A stretch of DNA of 64,000 nt from Tritrichomonas musculus (taxonomy: Eukaryota > Parabasalia > Tritrichomonadida > Tritrichomonadidae), in NCBI GenBank assembly GCA_039105265.1, contig JAPFFF010000003.1:6882001-6946000 (forward strand), in the 5' to 3' direction. Below the pieces are notes generated by a model. It did not search any database. It was not told where the DNA came from and worked only from the letters and a program-made list of their open reading frames with translations. Shown piece by piece: positions 9,463-20,200 of this stretch (position 1 is the first letter of the stretch; every line of letters begins with the position of its first letter). A program made the position numbers and the translations under genes.

Positions 9463-9948
9463 TTGTTTAAATTTATATTTCAGGGGATTTCGATAAAAAA
9501 TTGTGTATATGATTAATTAAATCATTATTATCGGTTTAAAATTCTTATCGTTTTTAATATGAAATCTCTCAATTTTTTTCAAAAAGATAAACCAACGTTA
9601 TTGATTTTTTAATTCAATTTAAAATGCACTTATTTTTATTGTGCTCAACTGGGATTTATAAATTGGCGATTAATTATAAGCTTTTCATTATTTTCAATTA
9701 TTATTAGCAAAAATTCTATAAGATTTAAGAAAAAGTTATTTAAAAATATTTATTACAAACTCATATCTTAGATGAAATTCTTTATTGCATTCTTTTAAAA
9801 TTAAAAAATCAATTATATAAGATTTTACACCGAACCTGATAAATTGATTTAAGTATTGGTATCGCTTTATTCAATATTTTGACATTGTCAGCAAAATTTT
9901 TTTTTGATCTACATTCTTCTCAAATTCGAAAATTTAACGCTTTGATTT
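9463..9948. other. Intergenic region 5' of exportin gene
   Basis: AT-rich spacer. On the minus strand, upstream of the exportin ATG, the sequence ATCTTTTTGAAA (near 9580) repeats the CTTTTTGA octamer seen before other genes. No other feature is seen. Confidence 0.4.
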
Positions 9949-10479
9949 TTAATCAACTTTGAACCATGGCTTAAAAAATTTGACACGAGATATACTTTGA
10001 TCGAGATATCCATTTTTTTCATAAAACCTTGATCTCTCTTCATTATATTGACTCGTTGTTGGTGGTTGACATAAAGAGATGGCAACAAGTCCTTTTTGTT
10101 GTGCTTCTTTTTCAATCCATTTAAGAAATTTTGAACCTACTCCTGTTCCTCTTGCTGAAGAACTAATAACAAATTCTTCTAAGTAAGCATACTTACCTCC
10201 AATGTGGAGAGCATCATGAATAGATAGAACAGCTGCTCCAATTTTTTGGTTTTGATCTTCCGCAATGTATATTGCGTAATGTTTGGTGTCCTCTATCATT
10301 TTTTCATATGTTTGTTCAATACCTTCAATGCGTGGCATTTTATCAAGGTTTTCACCAACTTTTACCAATTCACGAATTGACTCTGTTACAAATTGCTGAT
10401 CTCTTATATTTGCTGGACGAATCGAAATAAACCTTGCAAAATTAAAAGGGAAATATTTATTTGATGAATTTAAGAACAT
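9949..10479 (-). CDS. GNAT-family N-acetyltransferase
   Basis: A 176-residue protein with the single-domain GNAT fold, transferring acetyl from acetyl-CoA to an amine. The N-terminal part (IRPANIRDQQFVTESIREL) has the usual beta1-alpha1 start. The central strand YLEEFVISSSARGTGVGSKFL contains motif A with the R-G-x-G-x-G pyrophosphate-binding loop. Near the end, EERSRFYEKNGYL is motif B, where Tyr often acts as general acid. Length is typical. The substrate cannot be told from sequence. Met1 lies only 33 codons before motif-bearing sequence and is the first in-frame ATG. Confidence 0.88.
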   Translation of the reverse strand: MFLNSSNKYFPFNFARFISIRPANIRDQQFVTESIRELVKVGENLDKMPRIEGIEQTYEKMIEDTKHYAIYIAEDQNQKIGAAVLSIHDALHIGGKYAYLEEFVISSSARGTGVGSKFLKWIEKEAQQKGLVAISLCQPPTTSQYNEERSRFYEKNGYLDQSISRVKFFKPWFKVD

Positions 10480-10851
10480 AAATGAATAACTTCACTTTAT
10501 ATCAACATCCACATATTTCAATAAATTTTTGAATGATTAATTTAATAATTGAATAAACCATATTGTAATTTTTAATATAGTTTTATCCAGACATATTAAC
10601 CATTTTAATTATATCAATTTTAGACAATTACGTATTTTACTTATGTAATTTTGGATATTGCTTCAAAATTTGCTCAACATAAGAAAGTAAAGAAAAATAT
10701 TAAAAAAGAGTAAAAATCCTTAAATTTCGCATGTTTAGTTCGCTATAGACAAAATCATAAATAATTAATAACATAGTCTATGTTCTATTAATAAAAAAAT
10801 TGAGTCGCAAAAAATATCCAAAATTAATTGGATTTTGTAACTATAATATTT
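10480..10851. other. Intergenic, no gene seen
   Basis: AT-rich spacer between the 5' end of the GNAT gene and the 3' end of the AGC kinase gene. No repeats or ORFs are seen. Confidence 0.6.
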
Positions 10852-12309
10852 TCAAGGAAGACTTTTGCTACGAATCATTTGAAGCGTTAGAATTTCGTTC
10901 TCTTCATTGGTTAAACAAGAATAAGAGAAGTTGCTTACCATAGGTGAACTGCCTTCATTGTTCACAACTGAATCAAAAGGTGCTTCTTTTGTGAATTCTG
11001 AGTCAAAATTGTTTGGATTTTTTAAATCTGAAATTGATGGTGCACCTAATACAGGGATTTTCTTTTTATAAACCATATCAAAATTTATATCTTTCATAAA
11101 CTTTGAGTTTTTTATGGAATCAAAATCTCCTCTTTTCTTGGGATTTTTCTGAAGGAGCATTGTTATGAAATTTTTCACGTCAGGATTGACATCTCTTGGA
11201 AAATAAATATCGCCTTTTAATATGTTTTGGTATATTTGCTTTTTATTTCCTGCTTCAAATGGCGTCATTCCAAAAAACATTTCATAAGTTAAAATTCCTA
11301 GAGCCCACCAATCAATAGGGAAACTATATCCACTTTTTTTAATCATTTCAGGTGCCATATACTCAGTCGTACCACAAAATGATGATGTTTGAGGTTGGGA
11401 TTGCAAAAATAAATCTTCACCATTATTCGTTTTAATAAGCTTTGAATTGAAAAGTTTAGAAAGCCCAAAATCTGTTATTTTGATATGCCCTTTTGAATCA
11501 AACAAGACGTTTTCTGGTTTTAAATCCCGATATATAATTCCATTAAGATGAAGTTCTTCGATTGCAAGTGCTAATTCAGCAATATAAAGTTTTATGTCAT
11601 CAATTGGTGGTGTTCCATTGGTGAGAAGATGGAACAAGTCTCCACCTGGCGCATATTCAAGACATAAATAGAATTTTGTTGATGTTTGAAATGCGTACTT
11701 AAGCGAGATAATAAATGGATGCTTCACTTTTGCCAAAATATTTCTTTCTGTTAAAATCGTATATAATTTATGAGCTTCAACTAATCTGGCTTTATGAACT
11801 GTTTTAACTGCAACAATTTCTTGAGTATCCTTTTTTTGACATAGCATAACTTTCCCGTATCTTCCTCTACCAATTACTGATAAAATATCAAACATATCCA
11901 TTGATAATTCAGGATTTATATATGAACAAACGCGAAGATCCAAAATCCATTTCATCATATCATTTTTTGAAGCAGCTTGTAGATATATACTAGAATATGA
12001 ATTATCTTCAGCATAATTGCTTAAATTTGGAATTGATTCAGATGTTTCAATTGAAACAGAATTGGAGTTATTATACTTTGATGATTTAGGTATTTTAATT
12101 TTAAATTTATTACTAGAAGCATCTGTAATTTCAGTTGAAACAAGAGAAGACATTACAACTGTTTGCTCAGGCTTTTTATCTGTATCTTTTTTAAATATCA
12201 TGAATTGGTTATCCTTTAAACGACAAAACCTTTTTGACCAAAAGCCAAGCATCACGTTTTTCCAGAGGATCCCTTCCATCAATTCACCCCCATCTCCAGA
12301 AGAAGACAT
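10852..12309 (-). CDS. PH-domain AGC protein kinase (Akt/PKB-like)
   Basis: A 485-residue Ser/Thr kinase. Residues about 9-128 form a pleckstrin homology domain (LMEGILWKNVMLGFWSKRFC, ending MKWILDLRV) expected to bind phosphoinositides or protein partners. The kinase domain starts at 139 (FDILSVIGRGRYGKV). ATP-anchoring Lys169 is in VAVKT, the catalytic loop YRDLKPEN has Asp262, DFG has Asp280, and FCGTTEYMAPE closes the activation segment. The usual HRD His is Tyr260, normal for AGC kinases. A short insertion (about residues 288-308) lengthens the activation segment. The C-tail has FTKEAP, a turn-motif-like site, and NFSYS, which fits the F-x-x-F-S-Y hydrophobic motif. The order PH-kinase-tail is that of Akt/PKB. 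Confidence 0.92.
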   Translation of the reverse strand: MSSSGDGGELMEGILWKNVMLGFWSKRFCRLKDNQFMIFKKDTDKKPEQTVVMSSLVSTEITDASSNKFKIKIPKSSKYNNSNSVSIETSESIPNLSNYAEDNSYSSIYLQAASKNDMMKWILDLRVCSYINPELSMDMFDILSVIGRGRYGKVMLCQKKDTQEIVAVKTVHKARLVEAHKLYTILTERNILAKVKHPFIISLKYAFQTSTKFYLCLEYAPGGDLFHLLTNGTPPIDDIKLYIAELALAIEELHLNGIIYRDLKPENVLFDSKGHIKITDFGLSKLFNSKLIKTNNGEDLFLQSQPQTSSFCGTTEYMAPEMIKKSGYSFPIDWWALGILTYEMFFGMTPFEAGNKKQIYQNILKGDIYFPRDVNPDVKNFITMLLQKNPKKRGDFDSIKNSKFMKDINFDMVYKKKIPVLGAPSISDLKNPNNFDSEFTKEAPFDSVVNNEGSSPMVSNFSYSCLTNEENEILTLQMIRSKSLP

Positions 12310-12748
12310 AATAAAAATTGATGTTTTCTAATTCAATTTTTTCAAAGAACCAAAATTTTAACGAGTTTTATTTTTATTCAATTTATGGTGATTTGACTTA
12401 ACAAAAAGTTTAAAAGCCAGTCAGAAAATGAAGTGAAGGAGTTGAGTCTTTTAAATTTTGAATTATCAAACGTTCTTTTTTTCTGAATATAAATTTTAAA
12501 TTGAAACACAAAAATTTTGAAACGTTATTTCCAAAAAGATAGATTTATTTTTCTCCTAATTTATGAAAATTATAATAAATATATATTACTTTTCATATTT
12601 AAAATTCTATTCTTTTAATATTTTATCGAAATTATTTTGAATTATTTTTTTTTTATACATAAACTTTTTGTAAAAAATGCATTAAATTGATTTTAACAAC
12701 AATGACAAGAAAAAAAATCTGAAAATGACAATAACTCCAGTTTTTTAT
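12310..12748. other. Intergenic, no gene seen
   Basis: AT-rich spacer upstream of the AGC kinase gene (minus strand). It has A/T tracts and CTTTTTGT-like motifs but no ORF or repeat element. Confidence 0.5.
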
Positions 12749-13546
12749 TTATAAATCTTCAGCTATAGATTTAAACATGTAGTTTTCTAGCTGCATGTTT
12801 CGATACATTTCTTCATTATTTGCATTCTCCAGAATTTTCTTGGTATTTATATGCATATCAGATTCTAATTTTTTACGATCAGGTTTTTGTATTTCAATAC
12901 CATACATAACTAAGTAAGAATTAGGATTCATGAACCTTTTCTCATTTTTTTCTATACTCTTTTGTGGTTTTTCTATTTTGTCTGCATTTGTATTTTGGAA
13001 TTGTATATAAAGTGGCCAGGAATCATCAGATAGTTTAATGTTATTTAAACTTTTCAATGCATTTATAGCGCCATCATTAGTTTCATATGAAATTAGTGCT
13101 TTTCCATGAAACATTTTCTTTTCTGAATCATTTATCATTTCAATTGAGGTAATTTTACCATATCCTGAGAAAAGATCATAAATATCTTTTCTTTTATAAA
13201 ACAATGGCAAACTTGATACTATAATTTCGTTACATGTATCCCCAGGATTTTCTTCTGAAATGGCATAAGAAACATAAATTTTCTTTCCTTTATTTTCTCT
13301 GATGCAGATCTTATTGAAATTATCTTTAGATATCCAGATACCATTTAATTTTTCTTTTGCTAAAGCTGCAGAAAATTTAGATTGATAGCGAACAAAACCG
13401 AAACCTTTAGATTTCCCTGTTTTTAAATCAAACATAATTTTGGCGCTCTTAATGATTCCATACTGATTGCACAGACTAACCAAATCTTGTTTTTCAAAGT
13501 TCAAGGGTAAATTTTTAATGCACAAGTTTGTAAAATTGCTCTTCAT
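12749..13546 (-). CDS. RNA-binding protein with two RRM domains
   Basis: A 265-residue protein. RRM1 (residues about 6-95) has RNP2 LCIKNLPL and RNP1 KSKGFGFVRY, both with the aromatic residues that stack on RNA bases. RRM2 (about 107-190) starts IIVSSLPL, and its RNP1-like strand is HGKALISYE, in which the usual aromatics are largely missing, so this domain may bind RNA weakly or a protein. The C-terminal 70 residues are charged, helical and without a known domain. The tandem layout resembles poly(A)-binding/ELAV-type proteins, but the sequence is too divergent to name a target. Confidence 0.85.
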   Translation of the reverse strand: MKSNFTNLCIKNLPLNFEKQDLVSLCNQYGIIKSAKIMFDLKTGKSKGFGFVRYQSKFSAALAKEKLNGIWISKDNFNKICIRENKGKKIYVSYAISEENPGDTCNEIIVSSLPLFYKRKDIYDLFSGYGKITSIEMINDSEKKMFHGKALISYETNDGAINALKSLNNIKLSDDSWPLYIQFQNTNADKIEKPQKSIEKNEKRFMNPNSYLVMYGIEIQKPDRKKLESDMHINTKKILENANNEEMYRNMQLENYMFKSIAEDL

Positions 13547-14801
13547 CTTATTAAAATGAAATGAAATTAAAATGAAGAAAAACTCCTTTCAAAAAAATTG
13601 AAAATATTGAATTTTGACTAATTTTGATTATTATTTTCTTTTGAAATACATCAAAATCCTATCATAAATATAATATACTTAAATTAATATATAGATATGC
13701 AATATTGTCCATAAAATCAAAATTTTAAACATCAAAATAATACAATCATAATTATATTCTCAGAAAATTTTCAGAAGCTGAGGCGAAATTTTATTGAAAA
13801 ACTGTCAAAAATAAACAGCCGTTAAAACATAGATAACTTCAAAAAAAACTTAGCATAATAAGCAACTTATATTTTACAATTAATTCTGATAACATATTGA
13901 TATATTTTTATGGGACTCTATTAGTTTTTTTCTCGCCCAAAAATATTATTATTTCGCTCAAAGCTTTATTTTGAATTTTACTTTGAAACAACAATTAAAA
14001 CAGCAAGTAGATACATACTCATACTTTTATTTTTATTGGTCATTCAATTTTTTTAATTTTTAATAAAAATACATAAGTTCAGGCTATATATGGCTAAAAT
14101 AATTGAGAAATTTTATGCAAAAAATACTTCATATATTTATAAATACACTTAAAATCATCAAAATCTTAAATATTAGGATTTAATAATAATATTTAATAAT
14201 TTAGAGATTTTTTTTACGTTTTAAATTAGTATTTCAATTTTATATAAAATACTTAAGCAGTTTCGTCAATGAAAACATAGTAAAATATTTGCAATATTAT
14301 ATAAATTGAAAGATAAATGGAAAGTTAAAAGAAATCTTGAAATTGAAAATTCGAACTTCTCTTTTATAATATTTTCCTCTTCTAAATTTATGAATTTGTT
14401 TTTAGAAAACCAAGATTGGTCGGCTAATTGTGATTTGCATAATTCCATAATTACAAAGATTATAATTAATTCCAATATATCTTTTCATTTCTCTGCAAAT
14501 AAAAAAATTTAACGACTTTTTTATTTTTCCATATTAAAGGATATGTAAATTAACGATTTTTCTTCGTAAAAAATAATATAAAAATAAGTATACTCGTTAA
14601 CAATTGGGAATTAATAATTCTAATAATAATAATAAAATCAAGATTGGTCATTTGATTATTTGTGATCATTGATAATATAGTGATGCAAGCGTGCAAAATG
14701 GCATATCATCAATCATGCCAATGAAATAAGAACAGAAAACTAATCAAGGAAGTTGACAAATGATCAATGATATTCCAAAAAAAAATGATATTTCTTCATT
14801 C
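13547..14801. other. Long AT-rich intergenic region before the Myb gene
   Basis: No convincing gene. CAAGATTGGTC occurs at 14411 and 14640; the first copy is followed by GGCTAATTGT (14421-14430), a half-site of the 24-bp palindrome at 14802. AACGAT, the core of the Myb recognition element described in T. vaginalis, occurs once at about 14552. The short ORFs on both strands at 14266-14512 overlap each other and have no recognisable content. Confidence 0.4.
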
Positions 14802-14825
14802 AAACAATTAGCCGGCTAATTGTTT
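14802..14825. promoter_or_regulatory. 24-bp perfect palindrome upstream of the Myb gene
   Basis: A perfect dyad with half-site AAACAATTAGCC, about 180 bp before the Myb ATG. The half-site GGCTAATTGT recurs at 14421. It could be a homodimer binding site or a short cruciform. No factor is known. Confidence 0.5.
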
Positions 14826-15002
14826 TCAAATGATTAATTGAGAGAAAAAAATTATTTTCAATGAACAGAAAAATTGTGTAAATAAAAAAAGAATTGAATT
14901 AATCAGAATTACATTGAAAAATTTTAACTTTTCAAAAAAAATCTATTGAAAAAATTGAAAGAATATTTATTCATCTTTCATTCACATCATTTGTAGAAAA
15001 AG

Positions 15003-15737
15003 ATGATATTAGAAACATCATATATTATTTCAAAAGGAAAAGATCCTCAGAATACTACCTTTCTAACAGAAGATTCATCCGATTCTTTAATATATTCACA
15101 TGATAACAATAGTATTCCAAGAAATCAAGATATAATGATGATAAATTACAACAATATGACTTTTTCAAATAATCAAAACATTTCCAAAGAATTCAAAAGG
15201 AAAAGATCAAATAAATTAAAATTTACGTCAGATGAAGATAAAAAACTTCTTAATTTAGTCAAAAAATATGGCGAACACAACTGGAAAAGAGTTTCAAGTG
15301 AAATAGAAGGCAGAAATGTACGACAATGCAGGGACAGATATCGACATTATCTTTCACCAAATATTAATCAATCATCTTGGAATGATGACGAAGACAACTT
15401 ACTAATTAAAAAGGTAGCAGAGCTTGGTTTTCGATGGAAACAACTTGAAAAATTCTTCGTTGATAGGAATGAAATTCAGATTAGAAATAGATATTATCAG
15501 ATAACACATAGTAACAACGATAATATTATTAATAATCAATCAAAAAAATTAATCAACAAAAGTAAATTACCAGATGCTAAAGTTAATCCTTATCAAAATA
15601 ATGAAAAAGAAAACTGCAATAATGAAATTGATTCTTTTGGTGATGATATGGATTATTTTAATAGTTCAGATTCATACAGTATTGATGAATCAGAATTAGA
15701 TTCAGAATATTTATTTTTTTCAATGTTTGAAAATTGA
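15003..15737 (+). CDS. R2R3-type Myb transcription factor
   Basis: A 244-residue protein with two Myb repeats. The first (about residues 70-118) is KFTSDEDKKLLNLV...NWKRVSSEIEGRNVRQCRDRYRHYL, with the regularly spaced tryptophans partly replaced (F at the first position, as in many R3-like or protist repeats). The second (about 123-168) is SWNDDEDNLLIKKV...RWKQLEKFFVDRNEIQIRNRYYQI. Recognition helices contain RQCRDRY and IQIRNRYY. The C-terminus is acidic, Asp/Ser-rich, and may be an activation region. Myb proteins are a large family of promoter-binding regulators in trichomonads. The ATG follows several TCAYW initiator-like sites at 14976-14993. Confidence 0.92.
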   Translation: MILETSYIISKGKDPQNTTFLTEDSSDSLIYSHDNNSIPRNQDIMMINYNNMTFSNNQNISKEFKRKRSNKLKFTSDEDKKLLNLVKKYGEHNWKRVSSEIEGRNVRQCRDRYRHYLSPNINQSSWNDDEDNLLIKKVAELGFRWKQLEKFFVDRNEIQIRNRYYQITHSNNDNIINNQSKKLINKSKLPDAKVNPYQNNEKENCNNEIDSFGDDMDYFNSSDSYSIDESELDSEYLFFSMFEN

Positions 15738-16348
15738 TTAATCCAGATTTGGATTCTTTTTATGAATAATATCTATTTAATTTTTTTTTATTTTTTTTGG
15801 TTCCTCGAATAAATCAGAGAAAATAGACGATTAAGGATACATATATATGATAATCCCCACAATTAATCAAATAGGTTAAAATAAAAAAATAAAAAATTTA
15901 AATTGATTTATTTTAATTTTTTTTAAAAATTCTTTTACAAGATAAACTCCCTTTTTTAATATTCACCTCTTAACCATCCTCATTACTTATTAATTCAACA
16001 AGGATTTAAAGCATTATTATACGTTTAAACTTTGTTTATTAATTTTACACGTGTAAAATTACGGTTTCTAAGAATTTAATTCAAATATTGAATGATTTAT
16101 TTTTTACACGCTAAAATTAAAAAACAAAGTTTACTTAATCCTAATAAAATTGAGAAGTAAGAAAAAGTTGTTTAAAAATTTATAAATATTTCATTAATTA
16201 ACTTAGAAATCAAAAAGAAAATTTATGAAATATTTCGGTGTTTTATAAAATATAAATTTAAAATCATAAAAATGCTTTTATTATGATGAATGCTTGTATT
16301 TGACATTTCAAAATTGAATTAACAGTGACATTTTGGCCAATATTGCAT
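15738..16348. other. Intergenic region with a small TA-flanked inverted repeat
   Basis: AT-rich region 3' of the Myb gene. Apart from the 104-bp element at 16028-16131, nothing is seen. Confidence 0.5.
16028..16131. mobile_element. 104-bp inverted-repeat element (possible MITE)
   Basis: The left end AACTTTGTTTATTAATTTTA matches the reverse complement of the right end (AACTTTGTTTTTTAATTTTA) with one mismatch. TA flanks both ends (16026-16027 and 16132-16133). Inside is a perfect 16-bp palindrome, TTTTACACGTGTAAAA. Only one copy is seen here, so the MITE call is tentative. Confidence 0.5.
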
Positions 16349-16489
16349 CTATTTCTGGTATTTGCATCTGTAAATACTTGTCCCGACGGTTACCACAATA
16401 GGAGTAGAAGGATTTACATCCCTGGATATCACTGCCTTTTTTTCAATAATACACACATTATCGTAAAGAAACTTTTCTGAATAAAACAT
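16349..16489 (-). CDS. 46-residue small ORF or gene remnant
   Basis: A minus-strand frame starting with ATG right after an in-frame stop and ending TAG. Its protein (MFYSEKFLYDNVCII, then VISRDVNPSTPIVVTVG) has mixed codon and residue use unlike the Lys/Asn/Ile-rich noise around it, and local GC content is higher. I do not recognise a family. It ends about 85 bp from a truncated MULE-like element. It may be a small gene, or an exon or remnant of a gene broken by that insertion. Confidence 0.35.
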   Translation of the reverse strand: MFYSEKFLYDNVCIIEKKAVISRDVNPSTPIVVTVGTSIYRCKYQK

Positions 16490-16573
16490 CTGTTATCACT
16501 AAAATCAATTTTTTTATTATTAAAAAACTCATTTTTTAAAGCAAAAAGAGAAAAATTTCTAAAAAGAATTTGT

Positions 16574-16860
16574 GGACGATCGTTTTTTTTCTACCTCACT
16601 TTTTGAATGGCTTTCCTATCCATGAGCTACTCATGGAAATGGGAAAACCGCCATCTTAAGGTAAAATTTGTCTTACTCTGTTTAGAAAATTAACCAAAAA
16701 AATCGTAATTTTAAAATTATAACTATTTGCGTAATTTTGATATAATTTTTTTTATTTTTACATAATTTTTTAGGAATATACGCACCTGTGATCACCACCG
16801 GGCTGCGTGAAGCCGAATCGGGCTCCTTGAATTGCTGGATGAATCGGGAAGTTTTTTGAA
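16574..16860 (-). mobile_element. MULE-like short element, copy A (one end missing)
   Basis: One of three copies of a family with ends GGACxATCGTTTTTTTCTAC...CACTTTTTGAATGG; the others are at 59060 and 63311. This copy has the left end, the middle and the GC-rich core (about 16779-16851) but stops after the core without the right inverted repeat found in the other two. The core reads on the minus strand as SRFIQQFKEPDSAS followed by PVVITGAYIP. Confidence 0.8.
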
Positions 16861-16864
16861 CCAC
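16682..16864 (-). other. Transposon-borne short ORF (60 residues)
   Basis: A reading frame across the GC-rich core of MULE-like copy A, with conserved peptide SRFIQQFKEPDSASRSPVV. The same peptide is encoded in copy B (minus strand from 59354), and a diverged form in copy C. Between A and B the core differs at four bases, all third-position and synonymous (Pro, Ser, Pro, Thr codons). It is either a genuine element-encoded peptide or a captured host exon. No known family is recognised. Confidence 0.5.
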
Positions 16865-17208
16865 AATAAGATATTATCATAAATTCGTGCAATAAAGTTT
16901 GTCCAATAATTGGAAAGTGATATGATTTTTTTTTTCACCATATGAGAGGCCAATTTTATAAGAAGTGACTGATAAAAAAATCAATAATGTTAGTCATCAA
17001 TTGAGCATTTAAAATAAGATTAGAAAATGCCGGTGTCAAATTCTATTCATTTTACTTCACTGATCATAAAATTCAAAAAAAAAAAAAAAAGTTAAAAATA
17101 TGTTTGTATTTACTATAATAAAATCTATACATTTTAAATTTGCAATAAAATAAACAAACAAACAAATTAAAACAAATACAAAACATTTTTTTTTCTTTCG
17201 TCAACTTG
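16865..17208. other. Intergenic, no gene seen
   Basis: AT-rich spacer at the 3' side of the USP gene, with a 17-base A run near 17075. Nothing else is seen. Confidence 0.6.
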
Positions 17209-20200
17209 TTAAAAAGAATCAAGTAACTTCTTCAACTGATTCAATTCATCAATTTTAATGACAGCATTAATTTTCTCATTATTAAGGAGAACCTTCAACA
17301 TATCGACCTGCTCCTTCACCATCGCTTTTCCATGATCAAATTCATTCAGCACGATCAGAAAACCGAACAGCCTCACCAAGTCATTTCCATCAACTTCATC
17401 GCCTCCACCTTCATTCGAAATAACATCATTTAGAATGTCAATCAAAAACTTTGCTCTCATAATGAACACGTTTGCAATTGGCCTCAACAATTTCTCATCA
17501 ACGAAATCTGACTCAGACTCGGACTCAATTCTAACCAACTCTTTAACATTTAAGTTTTGATCATTTAAGTTTTGATCATTTGAAAGGAAAAGTTTGATGA
17601 ATCGAATGATGATTTGTGATGATTTTTCATCGATTTCTTGGGAGATGATTGATTGTGCAAAGTCGGCTTTATTAAGAACTGTTTCGGGCGAGAATTCAAG
17701 CAAGAAATCGAGAAGAATAGAGAAGGCTTCAAGCGAATTCATTGATGCTTCAATTGACAATTCTACAGCTGAATCAACAGCACCACTCAAAACAACAAAA
17801 TTGTTGTCATCAGAATCATCATCAGGCTCGTTTATGTTCGCTTTGTTCTTTCCTTCAAATTTGCACACAATAAACTTGGCTACTTGAGGCCAGTCACCTT
17901 TCCACTTGTAGATGTAGTTGAATGCAGTGAAAGGAATCGTGTCCTTCTGTGCAAACACGAGATCCCAGACACATTTACGACCGTCAGACAAAAGTGCTGG
18001 TGAATTCAGCAATGAAATGATTGACAACAACTTGTTGTAATCAATGACATTACTCAAATCATTCTCATTTTCATTTTGAAGAGTTGAATCGAAAGCGAAT
18101 GTTTTCACCACAATTTCATTCAAAGTAAACAACTCATGTTTATTCACAGAGTACCACAAAAAGTTCAACAACGGCAATTTATAAATCACAACAGAATCAT
18201 TCGAGTTACCTTTGTTTAGATAATCTAGCGTGACTATGACTCCTGAATAACAAATGACGGCAAGTCTCTTTAGGTTCTCTTTGAGGATGCTGAAGACAAG
18301 TTGTGGATCAGATTTAACAAATGCACGCAAGTAAGAACAGACAACTGTGTAGGAATGATTGGTTAATGCTGCTTCATTATAGGCGTAATAAAGCATGAAA
18401 GATGTAATGAAACTTTGAGGATATTTGTCTTCTTCAATGACACCTTCCATTGCATTGAAAAAGTTCAATGAAACCGAAATTGAATAAGAAGCATTCGATA
18501 TGTTCGGGTTCATTGATGATCGCATCGCTTTCAATGGTGCTTCTAATTCTGGCCTTGGGAAGAAATTCAAAACGAAGCTGTTATAATCGAAGTTTTCTTT
18601 TTTCTTATAAATTTTCAGAGATCTTTTCAAAGCTACACAAATTCTAGCCAAATGTGCGTCGAATATCTGAGTTTGATTAATATTTTGTTTAGCATTAATG
18701 ATAGCTGTTGCGATATTAATCAAATCATTACTAATATCATAACCACAGATAATACTCAAACGATCAATAAGGTCAATATATTGACAGCCAATGAAAGATC
18801 TTGAATAAAGCTTAGCTTGAACTTGAATGAGTGATTGTGCATGCCCAATGTTAACGTTATCTCCAAACTCATTCGAATTACCATTGTTGTAATTAGTTAG
18901 TGTTTGGGACGATTGGCCACTCAAGCTTGCATTTTTAGTTGATGTTATTAATGATATAAATTCATCTTTCTTCATCAAAAGAACATCAAGAAGAAGACGT
19001 GAATCATTGATCATTTCTTGATCTCTTTTCTCCTTTGGAACGAATTCTATTTGTTCAGCAGATGTGATTATTTCATTCATCGGCATCTCAGGTAATGATG
19101 GAACTTCTTTAATTTCTTTAATTTCTTCTTCTTTTCGTTGATGTTTTCGTTCATAACTTCCAAGAAAGACCAAATCAGGAACAAGTAATGAAATGACATG
19201 TTCTGTTGCTATTCTACATTCATAAAGATCATCAGTTATGAACTTGAAAAGCCAATTGTTTGAATTTTTAAGAAATGTCGATTTATTTGTTGAATCATAT
19301 TTAATCATAAAATAAATAGATAATGCTAAATCAAACATATTTGATGATCTATTATCAATCATGAAATGACAACGATTTATAAGAGGAACCGCATCCATTT
19401 TGAAATAATTGAATAATAAATTAGTAATTGTAAGAAAAGGTACATAAATGCCATTTTTCTCAGCAAAATTAATCAAGTGTTGTTGAACTTTATCTTGACA
19501 GTCATCAAAAGATTTTAATAATAATGTTAATGAAGAAACGCTTGTCTTTGAATTCAAAACATTACGTAAATAATCATCATTCAAAACAAAACCTATAAAA
19601 ATATTCATGTTGTTTAAATCTTGCTGTGTTAATTGTCCAGATATTTGGCCAACATTTTCTTTTTTAAATGGCTGAATAGGCTTATTATGAATGAAGAAAT
19701 AAAAACGTGAAATTACTTGAAAAACGCCAGATAAGTTGCAACTCATATAAAAATCGTCTTCATTTAAGTTATTTTCATTAATGTGCTTTGAAATGTTGTT
19801 GACTAATAATTGAAGACAATTAACAAGAAGATTCGATCTAGTTGCAATAGAGAACAATTTATTTGAATTAGTCAAAAAGTAGTCAAGAAGCAAGAAACAC
19901 TGATCAAATACAATATAATAAGGAGTAACAGTTGGAATGCTTTCAATGATTCTTTCAATAAAATTAAACTCAATTAAATCAATATCAACTGATTTAATCA
20001 TTTCAATTACTCCTTGTCGTACTTGAATGGTAGGGCAATAAATCAAAGAACATGAAAATGGACCTTCATTTAGATATTGAATGAAATATCGACGAAGTTC
20101 ATCAGATTCTTTCAATTTCTCACAGATCGGTGGAACTAATTCATTCGCTCTTTTAACATGAAGTGTGAATGGAAAAGTATCAAAATAATATTGAATAGCA

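Noticed and set aside
16682-16864. 60-codon ORF as an ordinary host gene
   Set aside because: The same sequence occurs in two other transposon copies, so it belongs to the element; it is kept as an element feature.
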